Below, piece after piece: positions 5,869 to 7,394 of a DNA stretch of 7,394 bases; the first letter of the stretch is position 1; each line of letters begins with the position of its first letter. A program made the translations under genes and the position numbers. The notes beneath the pieces are model-generated. The model saw only the letters and a program-made list of their open reading frames with translations. It made no database searches and was not told the origin of the DNA. The stretch is taken from NCBI GenBank assembly GCA_937921525.1, contig CAKZUM010000133.1, positions 1-7,394 on the forward strand. The letters are read 5' to 3'. The DNA is from an uncultured Saprospiraceae bacterium. GTDB lineage: Bacteria; Bacteroidota; Bacteroidia; Chitinophagales; Saprospiraceae.

Positions 5869-6169
5869 CTTTAGTTTTCAAATCTTTATAATGATTATAA
5901 ACAGTATCTACAAAGCTAAGGATGATTCCTATGCCAATCAGTATGTAGAATATGGTGAATAATTTCCCTGCATCTGTCGCAGGAGAAAAATCTCCGTAGC
6001 CTACAGTCGTAAGTGTAATTACAGAAAAATACAATGCATCTATCCAATTCCATCCTTCCAGATACCTATAAACTACAGTTCCAAGGCCCAGAATGGCAAG
6101 TGTGGTTAACAATAGTTGACGATATTCTTCATCTTGAAAAAAAGAGTATATTGTTTTGAAATATATCAT
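5864..6169 (-). CDS. Two-helix potassium channel protein (Ion_trans_2 type)
   Basis: This 101-residue inner-membrane protein has the minimal pore fold: TM1 at about residues 18-35, a pore helix (about 42-53), the K+ selectivity filter TVGYGD (55-60) and TM2 at about 68-90. The short tail KDLKTKD leaves no room for an RCK or cyclic-nucleotide domain, so regulation must come from elsewhere or the pore is simply a passive K+ conductance. Such proteins act as tetramers. The gene follows the small membrane-protein gene by 46 bases. Its TGA stop lies within the target duplication of the mobile element. The same TGA is present in the other copy of the duplicated target, so the protein was not truncated by the insertion. 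Confidence 0.92.
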   Translation of the reverse strand: MIYFKTIYSFFQDEEYRQLLLTTLAILGLGTVVYRYLEGWNWIDALYFSVITLTTVGYGDFSPATDAGKLFTIFYILIGIGIILSFVDTVYNHYKDLKTKD

Positions 6170-6215
6170 CAGATTGAATTCCTGAATTTAAGAACATATT
6201 AAAATATTACTTGAA

Positions 6216-6416
6216 CTATTTTTTTTTGTTTTTGCTCATAAGTGGAAGAAGTGTGAGCGTCCAAATACCGACTGTTCCCACAATAAGAAAAATTTTTCCA
6301 GTAGCTCCCAGCATCACGTGTAAGGAAAAACTTTCTACTAAATCAGAGAGACCAACCAGAATAATAGCTGTAATAAAAATAAGAACAGGAATATAAGATG
6401 GTTTTTTCATTTTCAA
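6216..6416 (-). CDS. Small two-helix membrane protein, unknown function
   Basis: The 66-residue product has a short basic N-terminus (MKMKKPS), a hydrophobic helix at about 9-23, a loop with SDLVESFSLHVM, a second helix at about 42-60 and a strongly basic tail ending NKKK. Both ends are positive, so by the positive-inside rule both probably face the cytoplasm. I do not recognise the family. The start could also be the Met at residue 3. It precedes the K+ channel gene by 46 bases on the same strand, suggesting co-transcription. The last codons contain a run of nine A just before the TAG. Coding is supported by the membrane pattern and operon position, not by homology. Confidence 0.7.
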   Translation of the reverse strand: MKMKKPSYIPVLIFITAIILVGLSDLVESFSLHVMLGATGKIFLIVGTVGIWTLTLLPLMSKNKKK

Positions 6417-6440
6417 TAGTTTTTGCTAAAGATTTTTAAA

Positions 6441-6479
6441 GAGTAGTAATTTACTCGTATTGCTATATAAATTTATAGC
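6441..6479. repeat. Two short hairpins between the TolC-type and small membrane-protein genes
   Basis: GCTATA (6462-6467) pairs with TATAGC (6474-6479), and GAGTA (6441-6445) pairs with TACTC (6452-6456). Read on the minus strand the second is followed by TTTAAAAATC, a weak T-tract. They may end or attenuate the TolC-type transcript, but the stems are short and AT-rich. Confidence 0.3.
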
Positions 6480-6530
6480 TTTACTATCACAACGAATGAC
6501 TTTTTGTATTGTTCAATCGAAGTGGATATA

Positions 6531-6540
6531 AAGTATACTT
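6531..6540. repeat. 10-bp palindrome after the TolC-type gene
   Basis: AAGTATACTT is a perfect dyad starting 9 bases after the stop of the TolC-type gene. It is too short to be a terminator by itself; a chance AT-rich palindrome is possible. Confidence 0.25.
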
Positions 6541-6548
6541 CTAGTATC

Positions 6549-7394
6549 TTATTGGAGTTGCCCTGTTGACCAAATTAGAGCCAATCTATTCTTCCGATAG
6601 ACCGTTATTAATTTTATTAACTTTAGCTGAGCACTCACCAATTTTTGTTCTCTGCTATTTAATAGAAAAATAGAGCTTTCTCCAAAACGGAACTTTTCAT
6701 TTTCTGCAATGAGCAGACTTTGATAATTGGTAACAACAGACTGGTTAATCGCTATTTGTTGCTTAGAGTTGAGCAAAATGGATTGATAATTTTCAATCTT
6801 ATTTTTGAGTTCCTGTCTCTTCTGTCTAAATTTATAGTTAGTGTCTACTAATTTCAAATCTACTAATTCTAAATCTGCTCTAGCTTTTCTATTGAAAATC
6901 GGCATACTGACATAAACGCCAGCTTTATAATTTTCCGTCAATAAGGAATTTAGTCTGCTCGCTTCAAAATCTTTTGGTTGGTTGACAAAATCAAAACCAT
7001 CTCCTAGTAGATTTAATTCAAGGTCTACCTGTGGTTTTAGTTGCTCCTTTTTTAATCGCCTATCAATTGTTAATTCTTCTAACTTGAGTTGGTACTCTTG
7101 TAGCGTAGGGTGGCTTTCATTCAGATTGTTGATTATATTTTCAATATCTACTACATGGTCTAACAAAGGGATTTCCTCGTATAATGGGGCCCTTAGCAAA
7201 TCGCTTATTTCGACAGGTAATTCATTTTCATACCACAAAAAATTAGATAAAATACGGCTTTGATTTTCATAGTCAATCATTGCTTGTTGAAGCGTGATTT
7301 GTCTATTTTGAACCTGTATTAAACTTTCCAAAGTATCAATGGCAGGTTTATCTCCTTGTAAGAAACTTCCTTTAACTCCTTTGAGTCGTACTTT
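6549..7394 (-). CDS. TolC-family outer membrane efflux protein, C-terminal part
   Basis: The frame is open from the window edge to a TAA at 6549-6551, giving 281 visible residues; the N-terminus lies outside. TolC-family proteins form trimeric outer-membrane and periplasmic tunnels for tripartite pumps. Visible hallmarks are long amphipathic helices rich in Gln, Leu, Lys and Glu, a strand turn VDLELNLLGDGFDF, then VYVSMPIFNRKARADLEL leading into the second coiled-coil hairpin, and KFRFGESSIFLLNSREQKLVSAQLKL near the end, all typical of the OEP repeat. The visible part begins KVRLKGVKGSF at the edge, and a TTG at 7331 is an internal Leu, not a start. The partner membrane-fusion protein and pump are not in the window. 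It is on the same strand as the small membrane-protein gene, 132 bases away. Confidence 0.88.
   Translation of the reverse strand, partial: KVRLKGVKGSFLQGDKPAIDTLESLIQVQNRQITLQQAMIDYENQSRILSNFLWYENELPVEISDLLRAPLYEEIPLLDHVVDIENIINNLNESHPTLQEYQLKLEELTIDRRLKKEQLKPQVDLELNLLGDGFDFVNQPKDFEASRLNSLLTENYKAGVYVSMPIFNRKARADLELVDLKLVDTNYKFRQKRQELKNKIENYQSILLNSKQQIAINQSVVTNYQSLLIAENEKFRFGESSIFLLNSREQKLVSAQLKLIKLITVYRKNRLALIWSTGQLQ

Noticed and set aside
6982..7263. 93-codon plus-strand open frame inside the TolC-type gene
   Set aside because: It is a Ser-rich antisense shadow of a recognisable coding region.
7329..7331. TTG as the start codon of the TolC-type gene
   Set aside because: The frame is open upstream to the window edge and the upstream residues continue a TolC-like helix, so the TTG is an internal Leu and the gene is partial.

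Overview
The window is AT-rich. Its start codons have AT-rich leaders without a clear Shine-Dalgarno sequence. It encodes a DUF3124 lipoprotein, a TolC-type outer membrane factor and a secreted beta-rich protein. Together these suggest a Gram-negative member of the Bacteroidota, perhaps a marine or filamentous lineage; this is inference from gene content and no species can be named.

Layout: (1) bases 1-63 may hold the start of a minus-strand gene leaving the window, but this is weakly supported. (2) gpsA (309-1310, plus) makes glycerol-3-phosphate for phospholipids and converges on an alpha/beta hydrolase (1325-2143, minus). (3) A 519-base gene-free stretch (2144-2662) is rich in imperfect hairpins and leads into a small secreted protein (2663-3226, plus). 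(4) A convergent gap (3227-3419) carries a perfect 34-base palindrome and a GC-rich patch. (5) From 7394 down to 3420 everything is on the minus strand. In transcription order this is the C-terminal part of a TolC-family protein, a 66-residue membrane protein, a two-helix K+ channel, a hotdog acyl-CoA thioesterase, a DUF3124 lipoprotein and a KtrB/TrkH-type K+ transporter.

The best observation is a 132-base non-autonomous mobile element (MITE-like) at 5731-5862, between the K+ channel and the thioesterase. It has 18-base terminal inverted repeats (16/18 identical) and is exactly flanked by a 6-base direct repeat, TTCAAT. Removing the element and one repeat restores a 19-base gap between channel stop and thioesterase start, like the 21- and 34-base gaps further down. 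The element therefore appears to have landed in a working operon without changing any protein, because the channel stop codon lies inside the duplicated target. One end of the element carries a hairpin followed by five T on the operon's transcribed strand, so the insertion may now terminate or re-pattern transcription.

Functionally, the minus-strand cluster combines two K+ conducting proteins (channel and KtrB), both without an RCK/KtrA regulatory subunit in view, with a lipoprotein of unknown function. This is a plausible K+ homeostasis cluster. I saw no CRISPR array, rRNA, tRNA, toxin-antitoxin or recognisable defence system.
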